Source: Nocardioides sp. Root1257 | GTDB lineage: Bacteria > Actinomycetota > Actinomycetes > Propionibacteriales > Nocardioidaceae | Length of the DNA: 55,812 bases | Assembly (NCBI RefSeq): GCF_001425175.1 | Contig: NZ_LMDV01000002.1 | Location: 179,955-235,766 of the forward strand | Direction of reading: 5' to 3' | Shown here: positions 1 to 10,592 of the stretch, one piece after another | How positions within the stretch are numbered: the stretch's first letter is position 1 | How the letters are laid out: each line of letters opens with the position of its first letter | Notes under the pieces: model-generated | What the model was told of the DNA's origin: nothing | The model's input: the letters and a program-made list of their open reading frames with translations, nothing else | Database searches by the model: none | Translations under genes and position numbers: made by a program

Positions 1-127
<127 letters not shown>

Positions 128-236
128 CGCCTGGAACATCGGGGTAGGGGTCGGCGTGGTCGAGGAGCCGCTCCCGACCATGCCCGCGCAGGACGCGGCC
201 CGGCGTACCTCCACGCGCGCAGCGCGGTGACCGGCG

Positions 237-363
<127 letters not shown>

Positions 364-389
364 AAGCCGCCCGAAGGCGGCTTCCGATC

Positions 390-464
<75 letters not shown>

Positions 465-515
465 ATTGCTGCTCCGCAGATCTGTGACCAGACCGGCGGG
501 GTGACAACTCGCGGA

Positions 516-545
516 ATACTAGCCAACCGTCCGGCCCGAAGCGAA
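516..545 (-). promoter_or_regulatory. candidate promoter of tRNA-Ala
   Basis: On the minus strand TTCGCT (545-540) lies 18 bp before TAGTAT (521-516), a good actinobacterial -10. The predicted start of transcription is about 45 nt before the tRNA 5' end at 464. The -35 match is modest. Confidence 0.4.
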
Positions 546-569
546 ATCGGGGTCCGGAAGGCAGGCCCG

Positions 570-1205
570 TCAGGCGGGAACGACCCGGTTGTAGGCCCGC
601 ATCCGGAACGCGGCCCCCGGGGCGGGCTGGTCGAGCTCGACCCAGGCGCAGTTGTCGAGGCCGTGGAGGGCGGCCCGCTCGGTGACGGGCCAGCCGACCA
701 GGACCGGGACGGCGTCACGGATCGCGGCGCCGTGGGACACCGCCACCGCGAGCTCTCCGGGGTCGATCGAGGCGAGCAGGTCGCCGACGGCCGCGATGAC
801 GCGACCAGACACCTGCGCGGCGGTCTCGCCGCCCGGCACCACGTCGAAGTCGCCGAGCCGGAAGGCGGCGAACTCCTCCGGCGCGAGCGCGGCGTACTCG
901 TCGTGGGTGAGGCCCTGGCGGTCGGCGAGGAAGTACTCGCGCAGGCGCGCGTCGTACGTCGGGTCGAGGCCGGTCTCCTTGGCGACGTACGCCGCGGTCT
1001 GGCGCGCGCGCACGCTGTCGGAGGACCACAGGGCGGCCGGCGCCATGGCGGCAACGGCGACCGCGACCGCGGCGGCCTGGCGGTGACCGGAGTCGTCGAG
1101 CTCGGCCTCGAGCTGGCCCTGGACCCGCCGGGCGGCGTTCCAGGCGGTCTGGCCGTGGCGGAGCAGGATCAGGCGGCGGGACCCCGTGCCGACCTCAGCG
1201 CTCAT
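570..1205 (-). CDS. histidine phosphatase family protein (phosphoglycerate mutase-like)
   Basis: The 211-aa protein carries the RHG catalytic motif near its N terminus (ILLRHGQTAWN, about residues 14-24), typical of the branch-1 histidine phosphatase/PhoE/GpmB family. A second catalytic histidine lies in VAVSHGAAIRD near residue 170. The catalytic histidine accepts the phosphate. The natural substrate cannot be read from sequence; in actinobacteria such genes beside nadD and rsfS are often labelled phosphoglycerate mutase or glucosyl-3-phosphoglycerate phosphatase. The start codon lies inside the end of rsfS (11-bp overlap), so it is the last gene of a nadD-rsfS-phosphatase unit and translation is probably coupled. 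It is probably cytoplasmic. Confidence 0.85.
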   Translation of the reverse strand: MSAEVGTGSRRLILLRHGQTAWNAARRVQGQLEAELDDSGHRQAAAVAVAVAAMAPAALWSSDSVRARQTAAYVAKETGLDPTYDARLREYFLADRQGLTHDEYAALAPEEFAAFRLGDFDVVPGGETAAQVSGRVIAAVGDLLASIDPGELAVAVSHGAAIRDAVPVLVGWPVTERAALHGLDNCAWVELDQPAPGAAFRMRAYNRVVPA

Positions 1206-1572
1206 GCGAGACGACGTCGGCGGGCAGCGGGATCGACGGGCAGTCGCGCCACAGCCGCTCGAGCGCGTAGAACTGGCGCTCCTCCTCGTGCTGCACGTGC
1301 ACGACGATCTCGCCGTAGTCGATGAGCACCCAGCGCCCGTCGCGCTCGCCCTCGCGGCGCAGCGGCTTGGCGCCGATCTCGCGGAGCTTGTCCTCGATCT
1401 CGTCGACGATCGACTTCACCTGGCGGTCGTTGCTCGCCGAGGCGAGCACGAAGGCGTCGCTGATCGCGAGCTGCTCGCTGACGTCGAAGGCGATGATGTT
1501 GGAGGCGAGCTTGTCGGAGGCCGCGCGGGCGGCGGCGGTGACGAGCTCGATGGCGTGGTCGGTGGCGGTCAT
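1195..1572 (-). CDS. rsfS: ribosomal silencing factor RsfS (Iojap/YbeB family)
   Basis: The 125-aa protein matches the RsfS/YbeB/Iojap family in length and core: N-terminal helices, [26 protein letters not shown] split over about residues 29-54, and the C-terminal [13 protein letters not shown] strand with [12 protein letters not shown]. RsfS binds ribosomal protein uL14 and blocks joining of the 30S and 50S subunits under starvation. I chose the ATG at 1572 because it overlaps the nadD stop as ATGA and gives the family length; the open frame extends further upstream but only antisense to nadD. Neighbourhood with nadD is widely conserved. Confidence 0.93.
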   Translation of the reverse strand: MTATDHAIELVTAAARAASDKLASNIIAFDVSEQLAISDAFVLASASNDRQVKSIVDEIEDKLREIGAKPLRREGERDGRWVLIDYGEIVVHVQHEEERQFYALERLWRDCPSIPLPADVVSHER

Positions 1573-2180
1573 GCGAGGTCCTTGGTGGGATACAGGTCGT
1601 GCTTGGCGATGTACTGGACGACGCCGTCGGGCACGAGGTACCAGACAGGCTCGCCGCGGCGCTTGCGGTTGCGGCAGTCGGTGGAGGAGATCGCCAGCGC
1701 GGGGATCTCCACGATGGTGACCCGGTCGGCCGGGATGCCCGCGAGCGTGCCGTCGTCCATCTCGTAGCCGGGTCGGGTGCACCCGACGAACTGGGCGAGC
1801 GCGAAGAGCTCCTCCGCGTCGCGCCAGGTGAAGATGTCGGCGAGCGCGTCGGCTCCGGTGATGAAGTAGAGCTCGGCGTCGGGGAACCGGGTCTTGAGGT
1901 CCTTCAGCGTGTCGATCGTGTACGTCGGTCCGTGCCGGTCGATGTCGACGCGGGAGACGTTGAAGCGGGGGTTGGCGGCCGTCGCGATGACGGTCATCAG
2001 GTAGCGGTCCTCGGCGGGCGAGACGTCGCGGTCCGACTTCTGCCACGGGTCACCGGTCGGCACGAAGACGACCTCGTCGAGGTCGAACCACGCCTGCACC
2101 TCCGACGCGGCCACGAGGTGACCGTGATGGATCGGGTCGAAGGTGCCGCCCATGACCCCGACCCGGCGGGTGCCCGGCAC
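1569..2180 (-). CDS. nadD: nicotinate-nucleotide adenylyltransferase
   Basis: The 203-aa enzyme transfers AMP from ATP to nicotinate mononucleotide, giving deamido-NAD in NAD biosynthesis. The nucleotidyltransferase signature [15 protein letters not shown] (residues 8-22) includes the ATP-binding (H/T)xxH motif. The C-terminal [13 protein letters not shown] is the usual ISSTxIR motif with Cys in place of Ile. The length is normal. Its stop overlaps the rsfS start by 4 bp (ATGA). A 46-aa membrane peptide and proA lie upstream on the same strand, so all may belong to one minus-strand operon. Confidence 0.95.
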   Translation of the reverse strand: MPGTRRVGVMGGTFDPIHHGHLVAASEVQAWFDLDEVVFVPTGDPWQKSDRDVSPAEDRYLMTVIATAANPRFNVSRVDIDRHGPTYTIDTLKDLKTRFPDAELYFITGADALADIFTWRDAEELFALAQFVGCTRPGYEMDDGTLAGIPADRVTIVEIPALAISSTDCRNRKRRGEPVWYLVPDGVVQYIAKHDLYPTKDLA

Positions 2181-2191
2181 GCGCTGGGTGG

Positions 2192-2332
2192 TCAGCTGTG
2201 CTCGCGTCCCGCGCCGAAGGCGAGCAGAGCCAGGATCAGGGCCAGCAGGATGGCCAGGGTGATCCCGCCGATGAGCCAGTGGTTCGGCACGTTCGGGTTC
2301 TCCGTGTGGAGCACGGTGAGCAGCGCGTTCAT
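2192..2332 (-). CDS. small single-span membrane protein (46 aa)
   Basis: This short frame runs ATG (2332) to TGA (2192). About 20 mostly polar or mixed residues ([20 protein letters not shown]) precede one strongly hydrophobic helix (about residues 21-41), then a charged tail ending GREHS. It sits between proA and nadD on the same strand, 19 bp after proA and 11 bp before nadD. That spacing and the clear transmembrane segment argue for a real gene. I do not recognise a function; a small inner-membrane peptide is all that can be said. Confidence 0.7.
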   Translation of the reverse strand: MNALLTVLHTENPNVPNHWLIGGITLAILLALILALLAFGAGREHS

Positions 2333-2351
2333 GGTCGACACCCTACCGGCC

Positions 2352-3611
2352 TCAGCGGACGTGGCCGTCGCCGGTGACGACGTACTTGGTCGACGTCATC
2401 TCGGGCAGCCCCATCGGCCCGCGCGCGTGCAGCTTCTGGGTGCTGATCCCGATCTCGGCGCCGAAGCCGAACTCGCCACCGTCGGTGAACCGCGTCGACG
2501 CGTTGACGAGCACCGCGGCGGAGTCGACGGCGGCCGTGAAGCGTCGGGACGCGGCCAGGTCCTCGGTCACGATCGCCTCGGTGTGCTGGCTGGAGAAGCG
2601 CCGGATGTGGGCGATCGCCGCGTCGAGGTCGGGTACGACGGCGGCGGAGATGTCGAGGGAGAGGTACTCGGTCGCGTAGTCCTCGTCGGTGGCCGCGACG
2701 ACCCCGTCGTGGGCCTGGAACGCGGCGTCGCCGTGGACCGTGACGCCGGCCTCCTGGAGGGCGGCGACGACGCGCGGCAGGAAGGCGTCGGCGACGTCGG
2801 CGTGCACGAGCAGCGACTCGGCGGCGTTGCACACGCTGGTGCGGTGGGTCTTGGCGTTGAGCACGATGGCGAGCGCCTTGTCGAGGTCGGCGGCGCGGTC
2901 GACGTACACGTGGCAGTTGCCGACGCCGGTCTCGATGACGGGCACCGTCGACTCCTCGACGACGGAGCGGATCAGGCCCGCTCCCCCGCGCGGGATCAGG
3001 ACGTCGACGTGGCCGCGGGCGCGCATCAGCGCCTTGACGCTGTCGTGGCTGTCGCCGGGCACCAGCTGGACGACGTCCGGCTCGATGCCGGCACCCTCCA
3101 CCACCCCCTCGATGGCAGAGCGCAGCGCCGCCACGATCGCGGCGTTGCTGGAGCGGGCGCTCGAGCTGCCGCGCAGGAGGACGGCGTTGCCGGACTTCAG
3201 GCAGATGCCGGCCGCGTCGGCGGTCACGTTCGGGCGCGCCTCGTAGATCATCCCGACGACCCCGAACGGCACCCGCACCTGGCGCAGCTCCAGCCCGTTG
3301 GCCAGCGTGCTGCCGCGGACGACCTCGCCGACCGGGTCGGGCAGGGCGGCGACGTCGCGCAGCCCCTCGGCCATGCCGGCCAGCCGCTCGGGCGTGAGCC
3401 GCAGCCGGTCGACGATGTTGGGCGGCGTGCCGCCGCTCTCGGCTCGGTCTACGTCCTCGGCGTTGGCGGCCAGGATCTCGCCCTCGTGGGCGAGCAGGGA
3501 GTCGGCCATGGCGTGCAGCGCGGCGTCCTTCTGGGCGCGGGTCGCCAGGGCGAGGCCGTGGCTGGCCGCCCGGGCCCGCTCGGCCACGAGGATCACGTCG
3601 TGCGAGGTCAT
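2352..3611 (-). CDS. proA: glutamate-5-semialdehyde dehydrogenase (gamma-glutamyl phosphate reductase)
   Basis: The 419-aa enzyme reduces gamma-glutamyl phosphate to glutamate-5-semialdehyde with NADPH in proline biosynthesis. Visible family features are the region [17 protein letters not shown], the catalytic cysteine in [11 protein letters not shown], the [25 protein letters not shown] stretch (split: [14 protein letters not shown], then [11 protein letters not shown]) and a C terminus of normal length. The ATG at 3611 gives a typical N terminus; the longer open frame upstream is antisense to the lysyl oxidase gene. No proB is visible here; it may lie elsewhere. It is first in the minus-strand set leading to nadD and divergent from the lysyl oxidase gene. 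Confidence 0.96.
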   Translation of the reverse strand: MTSHDVILVAERARAASHGLALATRAQKDAALHAMADSLLAHEGEILAANAEDVDRAESGGTPPNIVDRLRLTPERLAGMAEGLRDVAALPDPVGEVVRGSTLANGLELRQVRVPFGVVGMIYEARPNVTADAAGICLKSGNAVLLRGSSSARSSNAAIVAALRSAIEGVVEGAGIEPDVVQLVPGDSHDSVKALMRARGHVDVLIPRGGAGLIRSVVEESTVPVIETGVGNCHVYVDRAADLDKALAIVLNAKTHRTSVCNAAESLLVHADVADAFLPRVVAALQEAGVTVHGDAAFQAHDGVVAATDEDYATEYLSLDISAAVVPDLDAAIAHIRRFSSQHTEAIVTEDLAASRRFTAAVDSAAVLVNASTRFTDGGEFGFGAEIGISTQKLHARGPMGLPEMTSTKYVVTGDGHVR

Positions 3612-3722
3612 GGTCCGAGCGTAGTTCCGGCCGGGCGCGACATGGGGCTCGTCTTGACGCGCAGGCAACCGAATCCGGCCCGCCCGCGTCGTACTGTCGA
3701 CCACCGCCCAGGAAGGACTCCC

Positions 3723-5195
3723 GTGCTCCGCTCCCTCGCCCTCGCCTCCGCCCTCGCGCTGAGTGTCCCGCTGCTCGCCACCGTGCCGGCCGACGCCGGA
3801 CCCGACACCCACCGGCGGGCCGCCGCCCCCGTCACCGCGCCGTTCACGCTGTGGGCGCCGAAGACGGTGACGGCGTACTCCTACCGGCACCGCGCCTGGA
3901 CCGACCTCGGCCTGCGGGTGGTCGCGAAGGGCGAGCCGTTCGAGCTCTGGTCGACGCGGTCGTCGTACGCCGAGCCGATCCGGACCGTGTGGCGCTCGTC
4001 GGCCGGCGACGTGGCGCTGCCGACCGGGGCGATGAAGGACTTCTCCGGCGTGCGCAACCTCGTCCGGCTCTCGATCAAGCCCGCGCACGGAAAGGCGGTG
4101 ACCGCCACCCGCGACGTCTGCTTCAACGGCTGGACCGAGCGGGTCCGCCCCGACGCCGAGCCGACCTCGCCGTACCCCTCGGGGTGCTGGAACAACCCGT
4201 TCAGCCTCGGCTCGGTCCAGGGTGTCCAGGAAGGCTGGTCGACGAGCCTGCTCTCGAGCGACCGCCCGCTGCGCCTCGACCCCGGCACCTACCGGGTCCG
4301 CGTCCAGGTGGTCCCGCGGTACGCCGCGCTCTTCGGCCTCACGGCGGCCCAGTCGACCCGCACGGTCAAGCTGGTCGTGAAGTCGGACGGCGAGGGTGAG
4401 GGTGAGGGCGACGGCGCCAGCGAGTCGGAGCCGACCCCGGTCGGTCGCATCGCCGCACCCGCCGCGCACCGTCCGACCGGCGCCCAGCAGCGTCGCGTCA
4501 CGGGTCCCACCCCGGACCTGCGCTCGCTGCCCGCGTGGGGCATCTCGCTGTCGAAGAACGGCCGCTACCTGCGCTTCTCGGCCACGGTCTGGAACGCCGG
4601 CGACAGCCCGCTGGTCGTCGACGGCTTCCGCCAGCGCGGCAAGGACCTGATGGACGCCTACCAGTACTTCTTCGACGCCGACGGCACCCAGACCGGCTAC
4701 CAGGACGTCGGGCACATGCACTGGGACCCGAAGCCGTCGCACCAGCACTGGCACTTCGAGGACTTCGCCCGCTACTCCCTGCTGCGCAAGGACAAGTCGA
4801 CGGCCACCGTGTCGAAGAAGGAGGCGTTCTGCCTCGCGAACACGGACGCGGTCGACCTCACGGTCCCGGGCGCGGCCTGGAAGCCCGAGAACACCGACCT
4901 CGCCACCTCGTGCGGCGACTACACGTCGCTGAGCATCCGTGAGGTGCTGGCAGCGGGCTGGGGCGACACCTACACGCAGTACCGCGCCGGCCAGTCCTTC
5001 CGGGTCGACAAGCTCCCGAACGGCGTCTACTTCATCTCGGTGGCCGCCAACCCCGACGGCAACCTCGTCGAGAGCTCCACGACCAACAACGTGGCGCTCC
5101 GCAAGATCCGGCTCAGCGGCACGCGCGAGGACCGCAAGGTGACCGTGACCCAGGTCGGAATCATCAAGGATGAGGGGTACGGCGGTACCGGCTGA
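3723..5195 (+). CDS. secreted lysyl oxidase family protein
   Basis: The 490-aa protein starts at GTG 3723 after an AGGAAGG ribosome site. A signal peptide occupies about residues 1-26 (hydrophobic core, then ADAG). The N-terminal ~200 residues look like a beta-rich domain containing a CFNGW...GCW cysteine pair. A Gly/Glu/Asp-rich linker (about 222-235) precedes the C-terminal lysyl oxidase domain. That domain has the copper-binding motif [15 protein letters not shown] and a later CGDYTSL...[11 protein letters not shown]...[14 protein letters not shown]...TNNVA stretch, which lines up with the quinone-tyrosine region and C terminus of animal lysyl oxidases. Such enzymes oxidatively deaminate primary amines such as peptidyl lysine. 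Native bacterial substrates are poorly known. Confidence 0.85.
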   Translation: MLRSLALASALALSVPLLATVPADAGPDTHRRAAAPVTAPFTLWAPKTVTAYSYRHRAWTDLGLRVVAKGEPFELWSTRSSYAEPIRTVWRSSAGDVALPTGAMKDFSGVRNLVRLSIKPAHGKAVTATRDVCFNGWTERVRPDAEPTSPYPSGCWNNPFSLGSVQGVQEGWSTSLLSSDRPLRLDPGTYRVRVQVVPRYAALFGLTAAQSTRTVKLVVKSDGEGEGEGDGASESEPTPVGRIAAPAAHRPTGAQQRRVTGPTPDLRSLPAWGISLSKNGRYLRFSATVWNAGDSPLVVDGFRQRGKDLMDAYQYFFDADGTQTGYQDVGHMHWDPKPSHQHWHFEDFARYSLLRKDKSTATVSKKEAFCLANTDAVDLTVPGAAWKPENTDLATSCGDYTSLSIREVLAAGWGDTYTQYRAGQSFRVDKLPNGVYFISVAANPDGNLVESSTTNNVALRKIRLSGTREDRKVTVTQVGIIKDEGYGGTG

Positions 5196-5205
5196 GTCCT
5201 CCACG

Positions 5206-5290
5206 GGTTGAATCGAGAGTTGTGACGGTTGAATCGGGACTTTCGGCGTACAGAACTCCCGACTCGACCGTCATAACTCTCGATTCAACC
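5206..5290. repeat. long inverted repeat (type A/B hairpin), copy A
   Basis: Arms 5206-5239 and 5257-5290 (34 nt) differ at only three places, each a transition that leaves a G-U pair in RNA. The loop is 17 nt. Each arm contains TTGAATCG twice in direct order. The repeat lies between convergent genes (lysyl oxidase and phosphotransferase) and covers the phosphotransferase stop codon. A related copy lies at 14189-14260. It could act as a bidirectional terminator or be a REP-like mobile palindrome. Confidence 0.85.
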
Positions 5291-6103
5291 TTCGGTGGCG
5301 TGGAGGTCGCCGGTCGCGACGATCGCGCCGAGGCGGCGGGCGGCGCGGTCGGCGACCGGGTTCTGGCCGGCGCGGGAGGCCAGCTCGGCGAGGGCATAGA
5401 GGTCGGCCGAGCGGGCCAGCTCGAGGGCGCGCTCGGGCGGCGTGCCGCGGAGCTCGGCGTACGCCCCCAGCACGGCGTCGACGTACGCCGGTTCGCGGTC
5501 GAACCGCAGCACGTTGCCGAGGTCGGTGAAGGGGTGGCCGGCGTGCGCGAACTCCCAGTCCAGGACGCCGGTGACCGCGAGGGTGTCGGGGTCGAGGAGC
5601 AGGTTCTTGGGGTTGAGGTCGCTGTGCACCAGGCAGGTGCGGGTCTCCTCGTCCAGGAGCGCCTCCGCGGCCGCGCCGAGCTCACCGAGCGACTCGGGGA
5701 GCCCGACGTCGTACGGCGTCACCGTGAGCTCGCCGTCGGCGAAGATCCCGCGGCTGAGCATCGGCATCCCGCCCAGGGTCCCGGCGATCCGGCCGACCGA
5801 CTCCCCCACCCGGCGCAGGCCGTCGTCGTCCAGGGTCGGCAGCAGCAGGTCGCCACGGACGCCGGGCAGGAACTCCGTCACCAGCAGCGCCGGCATCTCG
5901 CCGGCGGCGCGACGTACCTCCAGCACCAGCGGGACGGGCAGCAGGCCGCGCACCAGCCGGAGCACCGCGGCGTCGATCTCGTGTGCCGCGGGGCCGCGCC
6001 TGCCGCCGTAGATGCGGACGACGGTCCGCTCGCCGCCTGCCTCGGCCACGAAGGTCTCACCGGACCAGCCGCCCTCGAGCGGCTCCAGCGACGCGAACTC
6101 CAC
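5285..6103 (-). CDS. phosphotransferase family protein (APH/ChoK-like kinase)
   Basis: The 272-aa protein has the aminoglycoside/choline kinase fold signatures: the Brenner-type catalytic loop VHSDLNPKNLLLD (about residues 170-182), and the metal-binding DWEFAHAGHP following it. TVVRIYGGR near residue 30 resembles the lysine-bearing strand of the ATP site. The substrate is unknown; such proteins include antibiotic, fructosamine and homoserine kinases. I chose GTG 6103, which has AGGG about 7 nt upstream and starts 10 bp after the helicase stop. The helicase and this gene are therefore probably one transcript. The stop codon is inside the long palindrome at 5206-5290. Confidence 0.75.
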   Translation of the reverse strand: MEFASLEPLEGGWSGETFVAEAGGERTVVRIYGGRRGPAAHEIDAAVLRLVRGLLPVPLVLEVRRAAGEMPALLVTEFLPGVRGDLLLPTLDDDGLRRVGESVGRIAGTLGGMPMLSRGIFADGELTVTPYDVGLPESLGELGAAAEALLDEETRTCLVHSDLNPKNLLLDPDTLAVTGVLDWEFAHAGHPFTDLGNVLRFDREPAYVDAVLGAYAELRGTPPERALELARSADLYALAELASRAGQNPVADRAARRLGAIVATGDLHATEG

Positions 6104-6113
6104 CCGGACGACC

Positions 6114-8819
6114 CTAGGACCAGTGCGTGCGGATGACCGTGGTGGCCTCGAACGGGTCGTCACCGCGCTGCGCCGCGAGCACGCCGGCGCCCTCCGGGGA
6201 TCCCGTGTAGAGCAGCTCGCTCGGTCCGATCCAGCGGTCCCACGCCGCCGCGAACGCCCCCGCCCGCGCGGCGTTGACCCCCAGCGCGGTCGGCACCGGG
6301 TGCCACACCACGCCCGACGGACGGGCCCGCAGGATCGCGCGGCGTACGGCGGAGGCGCCGCGAACCGTCGCCCAGAAGCCCGGCGGAGGTACGTCGTCGG
6401 GGCCGAGCACGTAGCGCGCCACGACGTAGCGAGGACCGGCCATCGGCTCGAGCAGCTGCTCCAGCGACTCGGTGAACAGCCAGGACGAGGCCTCGTCCGC
6501 GCCGTCCAGACGGCAGCGGTACTCGCCGCTCGGGTGCTGCTCCACGACGACCCCCGCGCTGCCGGTGCCGCCGAGCCCGGCTGCGAGCAGGCCGTCGGCG
6601 ACGGCGGCGCCGAGCTGCTGGAGCGACGGCGCCACCAGCACCGGCCGCAGCACGTCATCGCGCCACCCGACCATGCGACGGCGGCGCTGCCGAAGGACGA
6701 ACGGACCGGGCGCCACGGGCAGCGCGCCGCGCACGAGCACGCCGTCCGCACCGACCACGACGGGCGGCGGCGCGGGCGGGCCGGCGACCTGGGCCGAGGC
6801 GGTGACCCGGCCACGCACGCGCAGCGTCGGTCGCACCTGGTCGACGTACGGCTCCCCGATCCGCCACCACGCCCGGATCGCCTGCCGGTCCCGGGCGCGC
6901 TCGCCCATCCGCGCGTTGAGGGTGCCGAGGTCGGCCACCGCCGGTGGGACGTACGGCGAGAACGACGCGTCCAGGTGGCCGACCCCGTCGACGACGTCAC
7001 CCTCGGCGTCGATGCCCTGGAAGCCGACGTGCTTGCGCACCAGCCGGTCCCAGTCCTGGCCGCCGCGCGGGTGCGCTTCGGTGAGGCACACGACCGACCA
7101 GGTGAGCGCGACCTTCTCCGGCCAGCCCGGGTCGACCCGGAGCGCGCGGCCACGGGTCTGGACGACGGCCGTGCTCGTCGTCGCGGTGGTGAGGTCGACG
7201 AGGGTGCTGATCCGGCGGGCGTCCCAGCCCTCGCCGAGCAGGCCCCGGGTGCCGACGACCACCCGCGAGCCGCCGGCCTCGAAGAAGCGGGTCACGTGCG
7301 GCACCCAGCGCCGGCTGCTCCACGGACCGGTCAGGGTGGCCACGACGCCCGGCTCGACCACCAGCGCGTCCGCGAGCCCCGGGTCGGTGCCGCGCACGTG
7401 CTCGACGAGCGCGCGCAGGGTGCTCTCCCCCGCCGCCACCGTCGAGCCGGTGACCAGCAGCGGGTCCAGCCCGGCCGTGGCGGGATCGCCGACCAGGGCC
7501 GTGATCACCGAGCGGGCCGAGCCCTCCTGGTCGTCGAGCACCCCGTCGAGGGCCTCCGGCACGATCGCGGTCGCGCGCTCGTGGTCGCAGAGCACCAGCA
7601 CCCGCGCGTGGTCGCCGAGGACGTCCCACTCCTGCGCGACCAGCCCCACGGTCGCGGTCGTCTTGGCGAGCGAGCGCGCCAGCACCCGGTCGACGGTCGA
7701 GCGCCCGACCCGGATCCCGCGCCGGGTCCAGACGTAGCCGACCGCGGGCAGCGCCCGGCGTACGACGCCCAGGACGTCGTGGTCGCGTGGGTCCTCGCTG
7801 TGAACGACGCAGCGCACCAGCCAGTCGTCGACGAGCGCGACCCAGTCCGCCGGCGTCGGCGGTCGGCGGTGTCGCTCGGAGAGGACCGCGCCCGGCGGGA
7901 GCGCCAGCATGCCGGCGAAGTGGAGCCGGAGCGCCGCGTCGAGCTGCTCGGGCGCGACCTCGACCCGGGGCTCCGCCGTCACGAACCGCTCGTCCAGCCA
8001 CTGGAGGAAGGGCAGCGACCCGAACTCCGGGTCCATCAGCCGCGTGGTGAGCTCGGTGGAGCGGGTCGCCTCCTCGGCCAGCCACTCCTCCTCGTGCGGG
8101 GTGGGCGTGACGAGGTGCGCGAGCTCGAGGTACGGCGCGAGGTCGCCCTCGCGCACCAGTGCCGGGACACCGGCCTGGAAGACGATCCCGCCGAAGAGGT
8201 CGTCGACGAGCCGCGCCTGGTCGGCGTCCAGGGTCGCCGGCGGTGTCGCGGTCAGCCGCAGCACCCAGGAGTCGGGCAGCTCCGCGAGGAGCTCCGCCAG
8301 CAGCTCGCCCCAGACCTCGAGCAGGTGGTGGCACTCGTCGAGCACGAGCAGCAGCCCGGGCGTCGAGCGGAGCCGCTCGACCAGGGCGCGACCGTTGGGG
8401 TGCAGCCGGGCCAGCTGCGACGAGGCGTCCTCGGGGTCGTCGGCGACCTCGTCATCGGCGTCGAAGACCGCGACGGCCTGGTAGGTCAGCGACGTCAGCT
8501 CGGCGCTCAGCTCCCGGTCGTCGCCGGCGGTGAGACCGAGCTCGGCGGCCGCGCCGACCCACTGGCCCTGGATGGCCGTGTTGGGGCTGAGCACCACGGC
8601 CTTCGAGACCGTGCCGTCGACCAGGTGCCGGGCCGCGGTCTCGAGTCCGACCCGGGTCTTGCCGCCGCCGGGCGGCAGCACGATCCAGGCTCGGGTGCGG
8701 CCGGCGTCCCACGCGGACTCGAGCGCGGCGAGCGCCCCGCGCTGGTGCACCCGCAACGGCAACGGGTCGCCCGCCTCGCGCGCACCCGGGGGTAGCGGAG
8801 AGGCGGACGACCCGTCCAT
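6114..8819 (-). CDS. DEAD/DEAH-box (SF2) helicase family protein
   Basis: The 901-aa protein carries a Walker A motif PPGGGKT (residues 49-55), the motif II variant DECHH (161-165) and motif III-like RLTATPP (189-194). Motifs V-VI ([15 protein letters not shown] and QTRGRALR) are in the second RecA domain near 480-520. The first 300 residues resemble UvrB/type I restriction-type helicases. After the helicase core there is a long C-terminal region (about 600-901) that I cannot assign. It includes the tail [20 protein letters not shown], which looks like a conserved actinobacterial motif. The role could be DNA repair or defence; the partner gene downstream is a small-molecule-kinase-like protein. 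Confidence 0.85.
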   Translation of the reverse strand: MDGSSASPLPPGAREAGDPLPLRVHQRGALAALESAWDAGRTRAWIVLPPGGGKTRVGLETAARHLVDGTVSKAVVLSPNTAIQGQWVGAAAELGLTAGDDRELSAELTSLTYQAVAVFDADDEVADDPEDASSQLARLHPNGRALVERLRSTPGLLLVLDECHHLLEVWGELLAELLAELPDSWVLRLTATPPATLDADQARLVDDLFGGIVFQAGVPALVREGDLAPYLELAHLVTPTPHEEEWLAEEATRSTELTTRLMDPEFGSLPFLQWLDERFVTAEPRVEVAPEQLDAALRLHFAGMLALPPGAVLSERHRRPPTPADWVALVDDWLVRCVVHSEDPRDHDVLGVVRRALPAVGYVWTRRGIRVGRSTVDRVLARSLAKTTATVGLVAQEWDVLGDHARVLVLCDHERATAIVPEALDGVLDDQEGSARSVITALVGDPATAGLDPLLVTGSTVAAGESTLRALVEHVRGTDPGLADALVVEPGVVATLTGPWSSRRWVPHVTRFFEAGGSRVVVGTRGLLGEGWDARRISTLVDLTTATTSTAVVQTRGRALRVDPGWPEKVALTWSVVCLTEAHPRGGQDWDRLVRKHVGFQGIDAEGDVVDGVGHLDASFSPYVPPAVADLGTLNARMGERARDRQAIRAWWRIGEPYVDQVRPTLRVRGRVTASAQVAGPPAPPPVVVGADGVLVRGALPVAPGPFVLRQRRRRMVGWRDDVLRPVLVAPSLQQLGAAVADGLLAAGLGGTGSAGVVVEQHPSGEYRCRLDGADEASSWLFTESLEQLLEPMAGPRYVVARYVLGPDDVPPPGFWATVRGASAVRRAILRARPSGVVWHPVPTALGVNAARAGAFAAAWDRWIGPSELLYTGSPEGAGVLAAQRGDDPFEATTVIRTHWS

Positions 8820-8830
8820 GAGGCTGTGGA

Positions 8831-9784
8831 TCAGCCCTTGCGCTTGTTGATCTCCTCGGTGGCGGCCGGGAGGACCGTGTGCAGGTCACCCACGACACCG
8901 AAGTCGACGAGCTCGAACATCGGGGCCTCCTCGTCCTTGTTGACGGCCACGATGGTCTTCGACGTCTGCATGCCGGCGCGGTGCTGGATCGCACCGGAGA
9001 TGCCGTTGGCGACGTAGAGCTGCGGCGAGACGGTCTTGCCGGTCTGGCCGACCTGGAAGCTGTGCGGCATCCAGCCCGAGTCGACGGCGGCACGCGAGGC
9101 GCCCACAGCCGCGCCGAGCGCGTCCGCGAAGGCCTCGACCGGCTCGAAGTTGCCGCCGGTGCCACGGCCACCGGAGACCACGATCGCGGCCTCGGTGAGC
9201 TCGGGACGACCCGTGGCCTGACGCGGCTGGGAAGCCACGATCTGCGCGGTCTTGGCGGCGTCGGAGATGGTCGGCGAGAACTCCTCGACGGCACCGGCAC
9301 CCTCGGCCTCCTCGGGGGCGGCCGAGTTGGGCTTGACCGTGATGATCGGGGTGCCCTTGGTGACCTTCGCCTGGACGGTGAAGTTGCCGGCGAAGACGCT
9401 CTGCGTCGTGACCGGGCCCTCCTGCACGTCGACGGCGTCGGTGATCAGGCCCGACTCGAGCTTGATCGACAGGCGACCGGCGATCTCCTTGCCCTCCGCG
9501 GAGGACGGGATCAGGATCGCGGCCGGAGAGGACTTCTCGGCGAGCTGCTGCAGCGCCTCGGCCTTGGGGGCGACGAGGTAGCCCTTCAGCTGCGCGTCGT
9601 CGATGACGTAGACCTTCTCGGCGCCGTACTTCTTGACCTTGTCGGCCACCTCGCCGGACTTGTCGGCCGGGCCGATGAAGACGGCCGAGGGCTCACCGAG
9701 TCGCTTCGCGATGGTGAGGAGCTCGTACGTCGGCTTCTTGACCGCGCCGTCGACGTGGTCGATGACTACCAGAACTTCAGACAT
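8831..9784 (-). CDS. etfA: electron transfer flavoprotein subunit alpha
   Basis: The 317-aa protein pairs with EtfB to carry electrons from acyl-CoA dehydrogenases to the membrane quinone pool. The C-terminal FAD domain is clear: [37 protein letters not shown] and [16 protein letters not shown] followed by [22 protein letters not shown], the standard ETF-alpha signature. The start ATG 9784 gives [10 protein letters not shown], a normal N terminus; the longer open frame upstream runs into etfB. It follows etfB by 10 bp, so the two are translated from one message. Confidence 0.97.
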   Translation of the reverse strand: MSEVLVVIDHVDGAVKKPTYELLTIAKRLGEPSAVFIGPADKSGEVADKVKKYGAEKVYVIDDAQLKGYLVAPKAEALQQLAEKSSPAAILIPSSAEGKEIAGRLSIKLESGLITDAVDVQEGPVTTQSVFAGNFTVQAKVTKGTPIITVKPNSAAPEEAEGAGAVEEFSPTISDAAKTAQIVASQPRQATGRPELTEAAIVVSGGRGTGGNFEPVEAFADALGAAVGASRAAVDSGWMPHSFQVGQTGKTVSPQLYVANGISGAIQHRAGMQTSKTIVAVNKDEEAPMFELVDFGVVGDLHTVLPAATEEINKRKG

Positions 9785-9794
9785 CAGTCGCTCC

Positions 9795-10592
9795 TCAGAT
9801 GAACTTCTTCGAGGCGAGGAAGTCGGCCAGCGCCTTGGCGCCCGAGCCGTCCTCGTCCTTGACGATCTCGCCGGCGGTGCGCGGCGGGCGGGCCGTGGTC
9901 TCGACGACCTCGGTCCACGCGGCGTCCGCGCCGACCTCACCGGCGTCGACACCCAGGTCGCTCAGCGACCAGGTCTCGAGCGGCTTCTTCTTGGCGGCCA
10001 TGATCCCCTTGAACGACGGGTAGCGCGCCTCGCCGGACTGGTCGGTGACCGAGAGGACCAGCGGCATGGTGCCGCCGACGACCTCGGTGGCGGTGTCGCC
10101 GTCGCGCTTGATGCGCACCTGGTCGCCCTGGAACTCGACCACCGAGGCCAGCGTGACCTGCGGCAGGCCGAGGCGCTCGGCGAGCATCGCCGGGACGACG
10201 CTCATGCCGGCGTCGGTCGAGGCCAGGCCGCCGACGACCAGGTCGACCGGCGTCTCGGCGCCGAGCTTCTCGATCGCCTTGGCGAGCACCAGCGAGGTGG
10301 CCGCGGCGTCGGAGCCGGCGATGGCGTCGTCGATCACGTGGACGCCCTTGTCGGCACCCATCTGCAGCGCCTTGCGCACCGCGTCGAGCGCCTTCTCCGG
10401 ACCCACGCACAGGGCGGTGACGGTGGTGTCGTCCCCGGCCTTCTCCTTGATCTGGAGCGACTGCTCGACGCCGTACTCGTCGAGCTCCGACAGGAGCCCG
10501 TCGACGCCGACGCGGTCCACGGTGTTGTCCGACTCGAACTGCCGGTCGGCAGTGGCGTCGGGAACGTACTTCACACAGACGACAATGTTCAT
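9795..10592 (-). CDS. etfB: electron transfer flavoprotein subunit beta
   Basis: The 265-aa protein shows the ETF-beta N terminus MNIVVCVKYVPD, the AMP-binding domain with LVVGGLASTDAGMSVVPAMLAERLG, and the RIKRDGDTATEVVGGTMPLVLSVT region. The length is typical. It is the first gene of the etfB-etfA pair. A 127-bp gap separates it from the upstream membrane-protein gene and presumably holds its promoter, but I saw no strong -10/-35 pair. The enoyl-CoA hydratase gene further upstream on the same strand fits a fatty-acid oxidation role. Confidence 0.97.
   Translation of the reverse strand: MNIVVCVKYVPDATADRQFESDNTVDRVGVDGLLSELDEYGVEQSLQIKEKAGDDTTVTALCVGPEKALDAVRKALQMGADKGVHVIDDAIAGSDAAATSLVLAKAIEKLGAETPVDLVVGGLASTDAGMSVVPAMLAERLGLPQVTLASVVEFQGDQVRIKRDGDTATEVVGGTMPLVLSVTDQSGEARYPSFKGIMAAKKKPLETWSLSDLGVDAGEVGADAAWTEVVETTARPPRTAGEIVKDEDGSGAKALADFLASKKFI

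Noticed and set aside
4387..4420. GAGGGT-type short tandem repeats as a regulatory repeat
   Set aside because: It is in frame within the lysyl oxidase gene and encodes a Gly/Glu linker, a common low-complexity spacer.
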